Shown in pieces: positions 27,080-35,269 of a stretch of DNA of 64,000 nt. Positions within the stretch are counted from its first letter, which is position 1. Every line of letters begins with the position of its first letter. Origin of the DNA: Brevundimonas mediterranea (lineage in GTDB: Bacteria > Pseudomonadota > Alphaproteobacteria > Caulobacterales > Caulobacteraceae); the NCBI RefSeq assembly GCF_011064825.1, contig NZ_CP048751.1, positions 1,612,001-1,676,000 on the forward strand, read 5' to 3'. The position numbers were made by a program, and so were the translations under genes. The notes below the pieces were generated by a model. It saw only the letters and a list, made by a program, of their open reading frames with translations. It made no database searches and was not told where the DNA came from.

Positions 27080-28912
27080 TTACTCCGGGCGAACGCGCTT
27101 CTTGCGGAACGACGGGTTCAGCGTCTGCTTGCGCAGGCGGATGGACTTCGGCGTCACCTCGACCAGTTCGTCGTCGTCGATATAGGCGATGGCCTGTTCC
27201 AGCGACATCTGGCGCGGCGGGGTCAGGCGCACGGCCTCGTCCTTGCCGGAGGCGCGGACGTTGGTCAGTTGCTTGCCCTTGATCGGGTTGACGTCCAGGT
27301 CGTCCCAGCGCGCGTTCTCGCCGATGATCATGCCCTGATAGGTCTTTTCGCCGGCGCCGACGAACATGACGCCGCGATCTTCCAGGTTCCACAGGGCGAA
27401 GGCCGCCGTGTCGCCGTCCGAGTTCGAGATCAGCACGCCCTTCAGACGGCCGGCGATCGCGCCCTTGTATTCTTCGTAGTGGCTGAAGACCCGGTTCAGC
27501 ACGCCCGAACCGCGCGTGTCGGTCAGGAACTCGCCCTGATAGCCGATCAGCGAGCGCGACGGGCATTTCAGGCTGATGCGGGTCTTGCCGGCGCCCGACG
27601 GACCCATGTCGGTCATTTCGGCCTTACGGGCCGACAGCTTCTCGATGACGATGCCCGAGAACTCGTCGTCCACGTCGATCATGACGTCTTCGATGGGCTC
27701 CATCTTCTCGCCGTTGGGGCCTTCCTGGAAGACCACGCGGGGACGCGAGATCGAGACCTCGAAGCCTTCGCGACGCATGTTCTCGATCAGAACGCCCAGC
27801 TGCAGTTCGCCGCGGCCGGCGACCTCATAGGCGTCGCCGCCTTCGGTCGTGGTCACGCGGATGGCGACGTTGGCCTCGGCTTCCTTCAGCAGACGGTCGC
27901 GGATGACGCGCGACTGAACCTTGTCGCCTTCGCGACCGGCCAGCGGGCTGTCGTTGACCGAGACGGTCATGGAGATGGTCGGCGGATCGATGGGTTGAGC
28001 GGGAAGCGCGTCGACGACTTCCATGGCGCACAGGGTGTCGGCCACGGTCGCCTTGGACATGCCGGCGATGGCGACGATGTCGCCCGCTTCCGAACCCTCG
28101 TCCAGAGCCTGACGCTTCAGGCCGCGGAAGGCCAGGACCTTGGTGATGCGGCCGCGTTCGATTTCCTTGCCTTCGCGGTCCAGGGCGTGGATCGCCATGC
28201 CGGGGATCGCCTTGCCGCTCTCGATGCGGCCGGTCAGGATCCGGCCCAGGAAGGGGTCGGACTCGATCAGCACGTTCAGCATCTGGAACGGCTTGTCCTT
28301 GTTCTCCTGAACCTTCGGCGGCGGAACGTGGTCGACGATCAGGTCGAACAGGGGGGCCAGGTTGTCGTTGGGCTGGTTCAGATCCATCGTCGCCCAGCCG
28401 TTGCGGCCCGAGGCGTAGATGTGCGGGAAGTCCAGCTGCTCGTCCGTCGCGCCGATGGCGGCGAACAGGTCGAAGGTCTCGTTGTGGACGCGGTCCGGAT
28501 CGGCGTGGGCGCGGTCGACCTTGTTGATGCACAGGATCGGACGCAGGCCCATCTTCAGGGCCTTGGTCAGGACGAACTTGGTCTGGGGCATGACGCCCTC
28601 TTCGGCGTCAACCAGGATGACGCAGCCGTCCACCATGCCGAGGATGCGCTCGACCTCGCCGCCGAAGTCGGCGTGGCCGGGGGTGTCGATGATGTTGATG
28701 CGGGTTTCGCCGGCCTTGCCGTTCCAGAGCACCGAGGTGCACTTGGCCAGGATGGTGATGCCACGCTCCTTTTCCTGGTCGTTCGAGTCCATGGCGCGCT
28801 CTGTCGTCGCCTCATTGGCTCGGAAGACGCCGGACTGGGCCAGCAGTTGGTCCACCAGGGTCGTCTTCCCGTGGTCGACGTGGGCGATGATGGCGACGTT
28901 GCGCAGGTTCAT
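27080..28912 (-). CDS. typA: Ribosome-associated GTPase TypA/BipA
   Basis: This translational GTPase aids 50S assembly and stress or cold adaptation. At 610 residues it has G1 AHVDHGKTTLVDQLL at about 10-24, the switch/G3 region DTPGHADFGGEVER, and G4 NKVDRAHADP. EF-G-like domains II, III and V follow, ahead of the TypA-specific C-terminal domain, which includes GSGVLNRVFSHYEEYKG. The tail RKQTLNPSFRKKRVRPE is typical. It is a single gene; the 225 bases upstream hold no gene that I can see. Confidence 0.97.
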   Translation of the reverse strand: MNLRNVAIIAHVDHGKTTLVDQLLAQSGVFRANEATTERAMDSNDQEKERGITILAKCTSVLWNGKAGETRINIIDTPGHADFGGEVERILGMVDGCVILVDAEEGVMPQTKFVLTKALKMGLRPILCINKVDRAHADPDRVHNETFDLFAAIGATDEQLDFPHIYASGRNGWATMDLNQPNDNLAPLFDLIVDHVPPPKVQENKDKPFQMLNVLIESDPFLGRILTGRIESGKAIPGMAIHALDREGKEIERGRITKVLAFRGLKRQALDEGSEAGDIVAIAGMSKATVADTLCAMEVVDALPAQPIDPPTISMTVSVNDSPLAGREGDKVQSRVIRDRLLKEAEANVAIRVTTTEGGDAYEVAGRGELQLGVLIENMRREGFEVSISRPRVVFQEGPNGEKMEPIEDVMIDVDDEFSGIVIEKLSARKAEMTDMGPSGAGKTRISLKCPSRSLIGYQGEFLTDTRGSGVLNRVFSHYEEYKGAIAGRLKGVLISNSDGDTAAFALWNLEDRGVMFVGAGEKTYQGMIIGENARWDDLDVNPIKGKQLTNVRASGKDEAVRLTPPRQMSLEQAIAYIDDDELVEVTPKSIRLRKQTLNPSFRKKRVRPE

Positions 28913-29137
28913 TTGATAATCGCGAAAAGGCGCGGCCGGGATGCAGGCGGCCGCTGGTCATGAAAAGGCATGCAGGGAGCGCGCGCCTCTTACAGGCATG
29001 TGGACGGAAAGACCAGAGCAGGCGTTCAGACGCCCGCCGCCGCCTTACCGATATTTCATTCACGACGCCGCATCCGCGAGGGATGACGGCCCCCTCTACT
29101 CCCGTGACGGCATGACCGTTCGGGAATGGAGAAGACG

Positions 29138-29443
29138 ATGTCGGCCTTGATGGGAATGATGATGGCGGGTCTGCTGGCGACAGGGACTGCGCCGGATATG
29201 CGGGTGGACGCCGGCGATCTCGCCATGGCCCGCCCGGGCGACGCTGCGGTCCTGGCTGAGCGTATTCAGGCGGCGAGCCGAAGCTGGTGCGCCCGCTATC
29301 GCAGCCTTCTGACGCCGAACGACGTGGGCATGCCCAGCGTCTGCGAGCATGAGATGAAGCGTCGCGCCTTCTATCAGCTGCCCCGGGCCCAGCGTCGTCT
29401 CTTCGTACAGGCAGGGGGACGGCGAACCCTGAACCGGCCCTAG
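29138..29443 (+). CDS. UrcA-like small exported protein
   Basis: The protein has 101 residues when started at ATG 29138, which has GGAG seven bases upstream. An ATG at 29126 adds only four residues and lies on the ribosome site. A hydrophobic signal segment (MSALMGMMMAGLLATG) is followed by MRVDAGDLAMARPGDAAVL, a repeat-like UrcA start. The two Cys in SRSWCARY and MPSVCEHEM probably form a disulphide. UrcA-family proteins are common and uncharacterised in Sphingomonads and Caulobacterales and are likely periplasmic. It converges on the GNAT gene with a 4-base overlap. Confidence 0.7.
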   Translation: MSALMGMMMAGLLATGTAPDMRVDAGDLAMARPGDAAVLAERIQAASRSWCARYRSLLTPNDVGMPSVCEHEMKRRAFYQLPRAQRRLFVQAGGRRTLNRP

Positions 29444-29937
29444 AGGCGGCGGATCATGTAGCGGGCGTCGGCGCCATAGCTGGCCAGCTTGGCCGCCATG
29501 CCCGGCGCCGCGTGTTCTGCAAACCCGTGGCGACGCCAGAAATTCACGGCGTCGTTGACGGCGACCAGGGCTATGGCGGGCCAGCCGTCCCCGGCCGCCT
29601 GTTCCGCCAGCCGCTCGACGATGGCCCCGGTAACCCCGCCGCCGCGCGCCTGGGGGTGCAGGGCCAGGTCGTGCAGATAGATCAGGGCCGGTTCCGCCGG
29701 CAGGCCCTCGATCACCGTATTCAGCGGCGGCGCATTGTCGGCCCGCCACGGATAGGCGATCAGATAGCCTTTCGCCGTAGCCTCGCCGTCCGCCAGCACG
29801 AAACAGCCGCGCGGATAAAGCGCCAGCCGGTTCTGGAAACAGGCGCGGTCCTCGAAATGGTCCGGGAAGGACAGGCGGGCGACCTCGACCACGGCGTCGA
29901 TGTCGGTCGGCCGCATGGGCCGCCATTGCAGGGTCAT
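29440..29937 (-). CDS. GNAT-family N-acetyltransferase
   Basis: The 165-residue protein fills a single GNAT domain. It has MRPTDIDAVVEVARLSFP at the start, the acetyl-CoA loop LHDLALHPQARGGGVTGAI in the middle, and a closing ALVAVNDAVNFWRRHGF. The acceptor cannot be read from sequence. Its start codon shares a base with the DUF1178 stop (TGATG), so it is the last translationally coupled gene of the comF-grxC-nitrilase-DUF1178 operon. Confidence 0.88.
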   Translation of the reverse strand: MTLQWRPMRPTDIDAVVEVARLSFPDHFEDRACFQNRLALYPRGCFVLADGEATAKGYLIAYPWRADNAPPLNTVIEGLPAEPALIYLHDLALHPQARGGGVTGAIVERLAEQAAGDGWPAIALVAVNDAVNFWRRHGFAEHAAPGMAAKLASYGADARYMIRRL

Positions 29938-30371
29938 CAGTTCACCTTGGACGGATCCGGCGGGGCGTCGGGCAGGGCCGAGACGGGCACGCCGTCCTCC
30001 TTCAGCTTCTTGACCTCGGCGGGGGTGGCCTCGCCGTAGATTTCGCGCTTCTCGGACCGGCCTTCATGGATGTCGCGGGCTTCGCGGGCGAAGGCGTCGC
30101 CGACATAGTCGAAGTTGGCCTCGACGTGGGCGCGGACTTCCCGGGCGGCGGCCATCATGACGGTCTGCATCCTGACGGCCATGTCCGAGGCCGGATCGGC
30201 CTGGCGTGCGCCGCCGACGGCGGGGGCCATCACGGCCTTCTCCACCCTGTTGGAGCCGCAGAACGGGCATTCCACCAGGCCGCGCGCGGCCTGGTCGTCA
30301 TAGTCGGACGAGGAGCCGAACCAGGCCTCGAACCCGTGGGTCTGGTCGCATTTCAGGGCGTATCGGATCAT
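29937..30371 (-). CDS. DUF1178 family protein
   Basis: The 144-residue protein starts MIRYALKCDQTHGFEAWFGS and has a zinc-ribbon-like Cys set (Cys8, then VECPFCGSNRVEKA near 35-48). These are the hallmarks of DUF1178, a family of short alphaproteobacterial and betaproteobacterial proteins with no known function. A charged linker and a lysine-rich C-terminal segment follow. Its start overlaps the nitrilase-like gene stop by 4 bases. The conserved neighbourhood suggests a role in a shared cytosolic repair or redox process, but nothing is proven. Confidence 0.92.
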   Translation of the reverse strand: MIRYALKCDQTHGFEAWFGSSSDYDDQAARGLVECPFCGSNRVEKAVMAPAVGGARQADPASDMAVRMQTVMMAAAREVRAHVEANFDYVGDAFAREARDIHEGRSEKREIYGEATPAEVKKLKEDGVPVSALPDAPPDPSKVN

Positions 30372-31207
30372 TGGGCGGGCTGGAAGTCGCGGTCATGGGT
30401 CAGGGCGGGCACCGCCGCGCGGGCCTTGGCCACCGCCTCCATGTCCAGTTTCGCCGTCAGTATGCAAGGGTCGTCGTGATCCGCCCGGGCCAGGATCTCG
30501 CCCCAGGGTCCGATCACGGTCGACCGCCCCCAGGTGCGACGCCCGTCCTCATGCAGGCCGCCCTGGGCCGGGGCCAGGACGAAGGCGCCGGTCTCGATGG
30601 CGCGGGCGCGCAACAGGGTCTCCCAGTGCGCCTGGCCCGTCGGCGCCGTGAAGGCGGCCGGGACTGCGATCATCGCCGCTCCGGCCTTGGCCAGGTGACG
30701 ATACAGGTAAGGAAAGCGGATATCATAGCAGATGCTCAGGCCCAGCCGACCCCAGGGGGTGTCGGCGACCGCCGCCGCATCGCCGGGCCGCACCGTCGCG
30801 CTTTCGCGGTAGCGCTCGCCGTTCGGCAGATCGACGTCGAAGACATGCAGCTTGTCATAGCGGGCGACGATCCCGCCGGCCGCGTCGATCAGCAGCGACC
30901 GGTTGGCGGCGCGGCTGTCGCCGACATGGCCGGAGCGGACGATGGCCGAGCCGATCAGCAGCCAGACGCCCAGTTCCGCCGCCAGACGACGCAGGCCCAG
31001 GACGACGAGGTCGGCGTCCTCGTCCGTGACGACGGCGTCGCGGCGGTCGCGGCGCTGCTCCAGGACGTTGGTGCCTTCGGGCGTCAGGATGAATTTCGCC
31101 CCGCCGGCCGCCGCCTCGCGGATCAGGGGCTCGACATGGGCCAGGGCCGCGGGCGCCGTCGCCGGCGTGCGGGTCTGGATCAGGGCGATGTCGAGCCCGC
31201 CGCTCAT
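30368..31207 (-). CDS. Carbon-nitrogen hydrolase (Nit2-like omega-amidase family)
   Basis: The 279-residue nitrilase-superfamily enzyme has the Glu-Lys-Cys triad: Glu in ILTPEGTNVLEQ near 45, Lys in ARYDKLHVFDVDLP near 115, and Cys in LGLSICYDIRFPYLYR near 155. It most resembles the Nit1/Nit2 branch, which hydrolyses alpha-ketoglutaramate or deaminated glutathione. The latter is plausible because the gene is 4 bases downstream of a glutaredoxin gene. It is cytosolic. It is translationally coupled to DUF1178. Confidence 0.92.
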   Translation of the reverse strand: MSGGLDIALIQTRTPATAPAALAHVEPLIREAAAGGAKFILTPEGTNVLEQRRDRRDAVVTDEDADLVVLGLRRLAAELGVWLLIGSAIVRSGHVGDSRAANRSLLIDAAGGIVARYDKLHVFDVDLPNGERYRESATVRPGDAAAVADTPWGRLGLSICYDIRFPYLYRHLAKAGAAMIAVPAAFTAPTGQAHWETLLRARAIETGAFVLAPAQGGLHEDGRRTWGRSTVIGPWGEILARADHDDPCILTAKLDMEAVAKARAAVPALTHDRDFQPAQ

Positions 31208-31211
31208 GGGA

Positions 31212-31469
31212 TCAGGCCGCCAGAAGCGGGTCGAGCTTGCCCTCGCGGTCCAGGGCGTGGATGTCGTCGGATCCGCCGACGTGGTTCCCGGCGATGAAGA
31301 TCTGCGGGAAGGTCATGCGGCCGCCGGATTTCTCGACCATCTCGGCCTTCTTGGCCGGGTCGTTCGAGGCGACGATCTCGGTATAGTCGGCGCCCTTCTT
31401 CTTCAGCAGCGCCATCGCGCTGTAGCAATAGGGGCAACCGGGTTTGGTGTAGATGACGACGTCGGCCAA
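31212..31469 (-). CDS. grxC: Glutaredoxin 3
   Basis: This 85-residue glutathione-dependent thiol oxidoreductase has the active site CPYC at 9-12 (KPGCPYCYSAMALL). The TFPQIFIAGNHVGGSDDIHAL segment carries the cis-Pro and the glutathione-binding loop. The length and features match GrxC. It lies 62 bases after comF and 4 bases ahead of the nitrilase-like gene, in an order conserved in alphaproteobacteria. Confidence 0.95.
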   Translation of the reverse strand: MADVVIYTKPGCPYCYSAMALLKKKGADYTEIVASNDPAKKAEMVEKSGGRMTFPQIFIAGNHVGGSDDIHALDREGKLDPLLAA

Positions 31470-31531
31470 TTCGGATCTCCAGAATGATGCGCCAAGGGGC
31501 GTCGGGCGGCCGCGCCGCCCGTATTTGAGGT

Positions 31532-32326
31532 CTACATAGTCAGTTCACGGGCGTTTCGCACCCGGGCGATGACGGCGAGATCCACCGCCCTGGCCCCGGC
31601 GTCGATCAGGGCGCGGGCGCAGGCCTCTCCGGTCGCGCCCGTGGTCAACACGTCGTCGATCAGAAGGATGCGCCGGCCCTTGATCCGCCGCCGACCGATC
31701 TCGCTGACGATGAAGGCCTTCTTGACGTTCAGCCGCCGTCCGCGCCGGCTCTTGCCGCCCTGGCTGGTCGTGTGGGTCCTGCGCGTCAGGGCGTCGGGCA
31801 GATAGTCGAGCCGGGCGTGGCCGGCCAGAGGCCTGGCGATCTCCGCCGCCTGGTTGAACCGCCGCGACAACAGGCGAAACGGGTGCAGCGGGACGGGGAC
31901 CACGGCGTCGGCGTCCTGGATCAGATCCGTGGCGGCCCGGCCGATCCAGCGTGCGAACAGAGAGGCGAACTGCTGCTGGTCGCCGTGTTTGTAGCGCAGG
32001 ATCAGACTTCGCGAGTGGTCGTCATAGACACAGGCCGCCCTGGCCCGAGCAAAGACATAGGGTTGGGCGATGCAGGCGGCGCAGCGGGTTTCGGCGAAGG
32101 CGCCGCCGTCGAATTCGAAGGCCGCGCCGCAGCCGTCGCAGACCGGCGCGTCGAGGAATTTGATCCGGCTCCAGGCGTCGGGCGTCAGACCGGCCGCCGC
32201 CGTCGCCTCGCGGCTGTCGTGAGCCAGGGGCGGCAGGACGAGATCCGCCAAACCGCGCCCCATGTCGCGCAACTGACGCCCCGCCCCTTCCCAGGCGCGG
32301 CGCCAGCCCCCATCCTGCATCATCAT
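31532..32326 (-). CDS. comF: ComF family amidophosphoribosyltransferase-like protein
   Basis: This 264-residue version starts at ATG 32326, the first of three consecutive ATG codons, with GGGGAGG placed five bases upstream. A Met at about residue 21 is a possible alternative. An N-terminal zinc ribbon (CDGCGAAF and RCAACIAQP) is followed by a PRTase fold with ILLIDDVLTTGATGEAC as the PRPP loop. Members help natural transformation in some bacteria but are also found without competence, where their role is unclear. The start codon faces and overlaps that of the methyltransferase gene. It leads the comF-grxC-nitrilase-DUF1178-GNAT operon. Confidence 0.9.
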   Translation of the reverse strand: MMMQDGGWRRAWEGAGRQLRDMGRGLADLVLPPLAHDSREATAAAGLTPDAWSRIKFLDAPVCDGCGAAFEFDGGAFAETRCAACIAQPYVFARARAACVYDDHSRSLILRYKHGDQQQFASLFARWIGRAATDLIQDADAVVPVPLHPFRLLSRRFNQAAEIARPLAGHARLDYLPDALTRRTHTTSQGGKSRRGRRLNVKKAFIVSEIGRRRIKGRRILLIDDVLTTGATGEACARALIDAGARAVDLAVIARVRNARELTM

Positions 32327-33239
32327 GACCGCCTCCCCCGAAGCAACGTCCGCATCCTCCAGCGCCCCGCCCCGCATCTTCGACGCCCGGCGACGCGAGG
32401 CCCGTCTGGCCCGTGCGGCCCATCGACTGGGGCAGGCCGACTTCCTGCACGTCCGGGCGGCCGAGAATGCGGCGGGCAGCCTGGAGGCCATCCTGCGCGA
32501 CTTTCCGGTCGCCGTCGATCTCTCGGCCCATTCCGGCCCGTTCGCCCAGGCCCTCGCCGCCAGCGACGCCGCCGGCCGGGTGGGCGTCGTCGCCAGCCCC
32601 ACGTCGCGCGCCGAGCGGGCCGCGCCGGGCGCCGCCGCCCTGCCGCTGGACGAGGGATCGACCGATCTGATCGTCTCCCTGCTCAGCCTGCACTGGGCCA
32701 ACGACCTGCCCGGCGCCCTGGCCCAGATCCGCAAGGCCCTGAAGCCGGACGGCCTGTTCATCGGCACCCTGTTCGGGGCCGGTACGCTGAAGGAGTTGCG
32801 GTCTGTCCTGACCGAGGCGGAGCTGGCCGAGCGCGGCGGGGCCCAGGCGCGGGTCTCGCCCTTCGCCGACGGCTATGACGGCGCCGCCCTGTTGCAGCGC
32901 GCCGGCTTCGCCCTGCCGGTCTCGGACGTGGATCGGTTCACCGTTCGCTATCCCGACCTGTTCGCCCTGGTCCGCGACCTGCGGGCCATGGGCGAGACCA
33001 ATGTGCTGGACGGGCCGATCCGCCCGCTCAGCCGCGCCGTGATCGCCCGCGCCGCGTCCCTGTACGCCGAACGCCACGGCGACGCCGACGGCCGCATCCC
33101 CGCCACCTTCGAGATCATCCATCTGGCCGGCTGGAAGCCCCACGAGAGCCAGCAGAAGCCGCTGGCGCGCGGCTCCGCCAAGGTCAGGCTGGCGGATGCG
33201 CTGGGCGTGAAGGAGATGACCGGCGACGAGATCGACTGA
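32325..33239 (+). CDS. Class I SAM-dependent methyltransferase (BioC/NDUFAF5-like)
   Basis: The 304-residue methyltransferase has PRIFDARRREARLARAAHR at about 16-34, a typical lead-in. The SAM loop is VAVDLSAHSGPFAQAL near 62-77, with LSLHWANDLPGALAQIRKAL (motif IV/post) near 125 and LKPDGLFIGTLFG. This arrangement matches the alphaproteobacterial NDUFAF5/BioC-like group found next to comF. The target is unknown. No in-frame ATG, GTG or TTG follows the ATG at 32325 for at least 30 codons, so that start is needed although no ribosome site precedes it. It ends next to the pilin gene, convergently. Confidence 0.9.
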   Translation: MTASPEATSASSSAPPRIFDARRREARLARAAHRLGQADFLHVRAAENAAGSLEAILRDFPVAVDLSAHSGPFAQALAASDAAGRVGVVASPTSRAERAAPGAAALPLDEGSTDLIVSLLSLHWANDLPGALAQIRKALKPDGLFIGTLFGAGTLKELRSVLTEAELAERGGAQARVSPFADGYDGAALLQRAGFALPVSDVDRFTVRYPDLFALVRDLRAMGETNVLDGPIRPLSRAVIARAASLYAERHGDADGRIPATFEIIHLAGWKPHESQQKPLARGSAKVRLADALGVKEMTGDEID

Positions 33240-33259
33240 CGAACGTCTCCGGGTTTGCT

Positions 33260-33439
33260 TCAGCGGTTCAGGGCGTCCGCGATCTTTTGCATGGTCTGAT
33301 TATAGAGACCGCCGTTCGATGCGCCCAGCGCATTCAGCCCGCCGAGAATGGCGACGAAGATCAGGCCGCAGATGAGGCCGTATTCGATGGCGGTCGCGCC
33401 CCTGTCGTCATTCAGGAACCGGGCGGTGAAACGTCGCAT
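33260..33439 (-). CDS. Flp/Fap-type (type IVb) pilin subunit
   Basis: This is a 59-residue protein read from the minus strand. It starts MRRFTARFLNDDRG and continues ATAIEYGLICGLIFVAIL. This is the Flp prepilin pattern: cleavage after Gly14, Glu19 and Tyr20 of the mature head, then a hydrophobic helix. The ATG at 33439 has a perfect AGGAGG five bases upstream. The C-terminus ends QKIADALNR. No tad/cpa assembly genes (ATPase, secretin, prepilin peptidase) are in the window, so this copy is isolated. It may work with a tad system elsewhere in the genome. It lies 24 bases after mutT on the same strand. Confidence 0.92.
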   Translation of the reverse strand: MRRFTARFLNDDRGATAIEYGLICGLIFVAILGGLNALGASNGGLYNQTMQKIADALNR

Positions 33440-33463
33440 GGCCGGCCTCCTGGTCGGCGGTGA

Positions 33464-33877
33464 TCAGAGCAGGTCGCGCAACCAGGCGACCAGGGGTTCG
33501 TCCGCCGGCGGCATGGGATAGGCCGACAGCTTGTCCGGCTTCACCCAGGCCAGGGCGTCGTGTTCGCGCGCGGCGACCACGCCGTCCCAGCGGCGGCACA
33601 GATACAGTGGCATCAACAGGTGAAAGGAATCGTAAGCGTGGCTGGCGAAGACGAAGGGCGCCAGGCAGGATTCGCTGACCTCTATGCCCAGCTCCTCGCG
33701 CAGCTCGCGGATCAGGGCCGCCTCGGGCCGCTCGCCCGGCTCGACCTTGCCGCCGGGAAACTCCCACAGCCCCGCAAGGGACTTGCCCTGCGGCCGTTTG
33801 GCGATCAGCACCCGCCCATCGACATCGATCAGGGCGACGGCGACGACGAGGACGGTAGGGAGAGGCGTATCAGTCAC
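33464..33877 (-). CDS. mutT: Nudix hydrolase MutT (8-oxo-dGTP diphosphatase type)
   Basis: The 137-residue enzyme cleanses oxidised guanine nucleotides from the pool. The Nudix box GGKVEPGERPEAALIREL continues as REELGI at about 40-62, preceded by KRPQGKSLAGLWEFP. It starts with GTG at 33877-33875, which overlaps the argJ stop (GTGA), so translation is coupled to argJ. A frame reading further upstream runs through argJ in the wrong phase and is not real. The flp pilin gene follows 24 bases downstream. Confidence 0.93.
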   Translation of the reverse strand: MTDTPLPTVLVVAVALIDVDGRVLIAKRPQGKSLAGLWEFPGGKVEPGERPEAALIRELREELGIEVSESCLAPFVFASHAYDSFHLLMPLYLCRRWDGVVAAREHDALAWVKPDKLSAYPMPPADEPLVAWLRDLL

Positions 33878-35268
33878 GAACGATAATCGCCGTTGATCTC
33901 GATATAGCCCTTGGTCAGGTCGCAGGTCCAAACCGTGGCCGAGGCCCGGCCCGCGCCCACGTCGACGGTGATGTCGATCTCGGGGTTCTTCATGTAGGCG
34001 GTCATTTTGGCCTCGTCGTAGGTCGGGGACGGGGCGCCGTCGACGGCGGCGACATTGGGGCCGAACCGGATGCCCAGCCGGTCGCGGTCCACCGGCTCCT
34101 CGGTCTTGCCCACGGCCATGACCACCCGGCCCCAGTTGGCGTCCTGACCGGCGATGGCGGTCTTGACCAGGGGGCTGTCGGCGATGGACTTGGCCAATTT
34201 TCTGGCTGATGCGGGGCTGGCGGCGCCGTCCACCGTCACCTTGACGAACTTGGTCGCTCCCTCGCCGTCGCGCACCAGCTGGTGCGCCAGGTCCAGCATC
34301 ACCTTGTCCAGGGCGACCGAGAAGCTCTTCAGGCGACGATCCCCGACTCGGCCGATGCGCGGCGCGCCCGAGGTTCCGGTGGCGAACAGCAGGGCGGTGT
34401 CGTTGGTCGAGGTGTCGCCGTCCACCGTCACGCTGTTGAAGGTGGTGCGGACATGCAGGCCCAGCAGGGCCTGAAGCACGTTCGGATGGATGTCGGCGTC
34501 GGTGACGATGAAGGCCAGCATGGTCGCCATGTCCGGCGCGATCATGCCCGACCCCTTGGCGATCCCCGCGATCCGGACCTTGTAGCCCTCGATTTCGGCC
34601 TCGGCGTAGGAGCCCTTGGGGAAGGTGTCCGTGGTCATGACGCCGCGCCCGGCCCGCGCCCATTGTTCGGACGGGTGGATGTCGGCGTCCAGGCGGCTTT
34701 CGATGTCGGGCAGTTTGGAGACGATCTTCTTTTCGTCCAGCACCACGCCGATGACCCCGGTCGAGGCCAGCATGACGTCGCGCTGGCGACAGCCGAACCG
34801 TTTGGCGACCTCCGAGGCGGTGCGGCGGGCGGCGTCGGCGCCGGCCTTGCCGGTGAAGGCGTTGGCGCAACCGGCGTTGACCACCAGGGCGCGCACGTCC
34901 TTGCCGCCGTCCGCCCCGCCCAGCGCCTTCTTGCACCAATCAACCGGGGCGGAGCCGATCTTGTGACGGGTGAAGACGCCGGCGCAGCTGGTGCCCCGCG
35001 CGAACCGGAACACCACCAGGTCGTCGCGTTCATGCTTGTAGAAGCCGGCTCGGGCGGTGGCGATCTCGACCCCGCCGATGGGCGGGATGGTGGGGAAGGG
35101 CACGGCCAGGGGCGACACGGCCAGACCCGGCTTTCCGGCGGCGGGCGCGGGGGCTGAGGCGGGCTCGGCCGGGCGGGTGGCGCGTTTCAGGGCCGTGGCG
35201 AACGGATCCAGGGCTTTTTCGAACGCCTGTTCGATCTTCTGGCCGGTGGTCGAGGGGGGCTTGTTCAT
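33874..35268 (-). CDS. argJ: Bifunctional ornithine acetyltransferase / N-acetylglutamate synthase
   Basis: The enzyme recycles the acetyl group in arginine synthesis, moving it from acetylornithine to glutamate and, in bifunctional forms, making acetylglutamate from acetyl-CoA. The 464-residue product starts at ATG 35268. The autoprocessing site is visible in IAPDMATMLAFIVTDADI, with cleavage expected before the Thr. The family core starts near residue 52 (VSPLAVPFPTIPPIGGVEIA). The first 50 or so residues (Ala/Pro-rich, with QAFEKALDPFATALKRA) are an extension not usual in ArgJ. One base separates it from the parvulin gene upstream. Confidence 0.96.
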   Translation of the reverse strand: MNKPPSTTGQKIEQAFEKALDPFATALKRATRPAEPASAPAPAAGKPGLAVSPLAVPFPTIPPIGGVEIATARAGFYKHERDDLVVFRFARGTSCAGVFTRHKIGSAPVDWCKKALGGADGGKDVRALVVNAGCANAFTGKAGADAARRTASEVAKRFGCRQRDVMLASTGVIGVVLDEKKIVSKLPDIESRLDADIHPSEQWARAGRGVMTTDTFPKGSYAEAEIEGYKVRIAGIAKGSGMIAPDMATMLAFIVTDADIHPNVLQALLGLHVRTTFNSVTVDGDTSTNDTALLFATGTSGAPRIGRVGDRRLKSFSVALDKVMLDLAHQLVRDGEGATKFVKVTVDGAASPASARKLAKSIADSPLVKTAIAGQDANWGRVVMAVGKTEEPVDRDRLGIRFGPNVAAVDGAPSPTYDEAKMTAYMKNPEIDITVDVGAGRASATVWTCDLTKGYIEINGDYRS

Positions 35269-35269
35269 G

